Shown here in pieces: positions 63,684 to 64,000 of a stretch of 64,000 bases of DNA (positions are counted from its first letter, which is position 1; each line of letters starts with the position of its first letter). The position numbers were made by a program, and so were the translations under genes. The stretch spans positions 65,838 through 129,837 of the forward strand of contig CAJTOJ010000006.1 in NCBI GenBank assembly GCA_910577665.1. The letters run 5' to 3'. The notes below the pieces were generated by a model. That model was not told the DNA's origin and did no database searches. It saw nothing but the letters and a program-made list of their open reading frames with translations. Source of the stretch: an uncultured Acetatifactor sp. GTDB taxonomy: Bacteria > Bacillota > Clostridia > Lachnospirales > Lachnospiraceae.

Positions 63684-63712
63684 AGAATAGCATAGGAAAA
63701 CGTTTTCCGCAA
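63684..63712 (-). promoter_or_regulatory. glgP promoter with LacI-type operator in the spacer
   Basis: On the minus strand: TTGCGG (63712-63707), 17-base spacer, TATTCT (63689-63684). The perfect 14-bp palindrome GGAAAACGTTTTCC (63695-63708) covers the -35 edge and spacer. Such a palindrome with central CG is typical of LacI/GalR repressors (MalR, CcpA). Confidence 0.75.
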
Positions 63713-63751
63713 TGCCCAAATCCATTTCCTTTTATTTTTGTGCAAAATAGC

Positions 63752-64000
63752 TTAACAGATAATGTCCTTGTAGTACATTTTCACAATGCGGTGTGGCATG
63801 ACCACCTGGCGGCCAGCCTGGCCGTCTATGAGAAGTTTTACCTCCTCCAGCGCCCTGCTGGAGATTCCATAGAAATCCTGGTACACCGTATTCATCTGTT
63901 TTCCCACATATCCCATCAGCGCAATGCCATCAAATCCACACACCGGCCGGAAAATATCCATGTCAATCAACGCATTCATGGCGCCAATAGCCATCAGGTC
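63752..64000 (-). CDS. LacI/GalR-family regulator, C-terminal part
   Basis: 82 residues visible; the 5' part lies beyond the window. DLMAIGAMNALIDMDIFRPV followed by GFDGIALMGYVGKQMNTVYQ is the typical end of a periplasmic-binding-like sensor domain. The helix-turn-helix part is not seen. Immediately upstream of the glgP promoter with its palindrome, so it probably represses glgP-malQ until a sugar binds. Ligand not known. Confidence 0.88.
   Translation of the reverse strand, partial: DLMAIGAMNALIDMDIFRPVCGFDGIALMGYVGKQMNTVYQDFYGISSRALEEVKLLIDGQAGRQVVMPHRIVKMYYKDIIC

Overview
The window reads as chromosome of an anaerobic gut-type Firmicute, most probably Lachnospiraceae (Clostridia). The base composition is near 50% GC in most genes. 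Clues are a T-box leader on trpBA, a class 2 (Firmicute-type) GalT, a rubredoxin-first (reverse) rubrerythrin beside a PerR-type repressor, VanW and B12-binding radical SAM proteins, and SipW/TasA-like surface genes. This family-level placement is inference from gene content; no rRNA or tRNA gene is visible.

Layout. 0-6.4 kb: a tandemly duplicated two-gene module (a small secreted Cys/His protein plus a ~730-aa solute-binding-like lipoprotein) and a divergent membrane-anchored XRE regulator. 6.4-9.1 kb: promoter, tryptophan T-box, trpB and trpA; the trpA 3' end runs into an interspersed repeat. 9.1-14.7 kb: a tightly packed minus-strand cluster (VanW, AIR-synthase-like, lipoprotein, TrmL, HPt, response regulator with HD-GYP). 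14.7-22.4 kb: short repeats, two small membrane proteins, then galK-galT-phosphoesterase-radical SAM-exonuclease. 22.9-26.6 kb: an ECF sigma/ABC-2 transporter operon with a frameshifted sigma gene. 26.8-32.1 kb: pseudouridine synthase, rRNA methyltransferase, a charged protein and a two-component system. 32.2-33.7 kb: PerR, rubrerythrin and a 57-aa rubredoxin. 33.8-37.9 kb: an ATPase with a small partner, an AT-rich dapB with degenerate flank, sortase B and a Uma2 protein.

38-55.6 kb is the most striking part: a minus-strand surface-fibre locus. It contains a 1,896-aa LPETG adhesin with about 24 HxHxxxC/Cys repeats, an LPSTG backbone pilin carrying the same motif, a class C sortase, a coiled-coil protein, two kinds of signal peptidase (LepB and SipW), two TasA/camelysin-like proteins and three more secreted proteins. 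It is flanked by a BTAD-type regulator on one side and a class B sortase on the other. I infer that it builds a hybrid sortase pilus/TasA-like fibre with a Cys/His-rich, possibly metal-binding or disulfide-linked, tip.

56-64 kb: D-lactate-type dehydrogenase, L-rhamnose mutarotase, MATE transporter, MalQ, glycogen phosphorylase and the end of a LacI-type regulator. A perfect palindromic operator lies inside the glgP promoter.

Several short non-coding repeat families (80-180 bp with terminal or internal inverted repeats) are scattered between genes. Starts were chosen from Shine-Dalgarno position, ATGA overlaps and family length, and often differ from the longest ORF. All family names are by recognition of motifs, not by database search.
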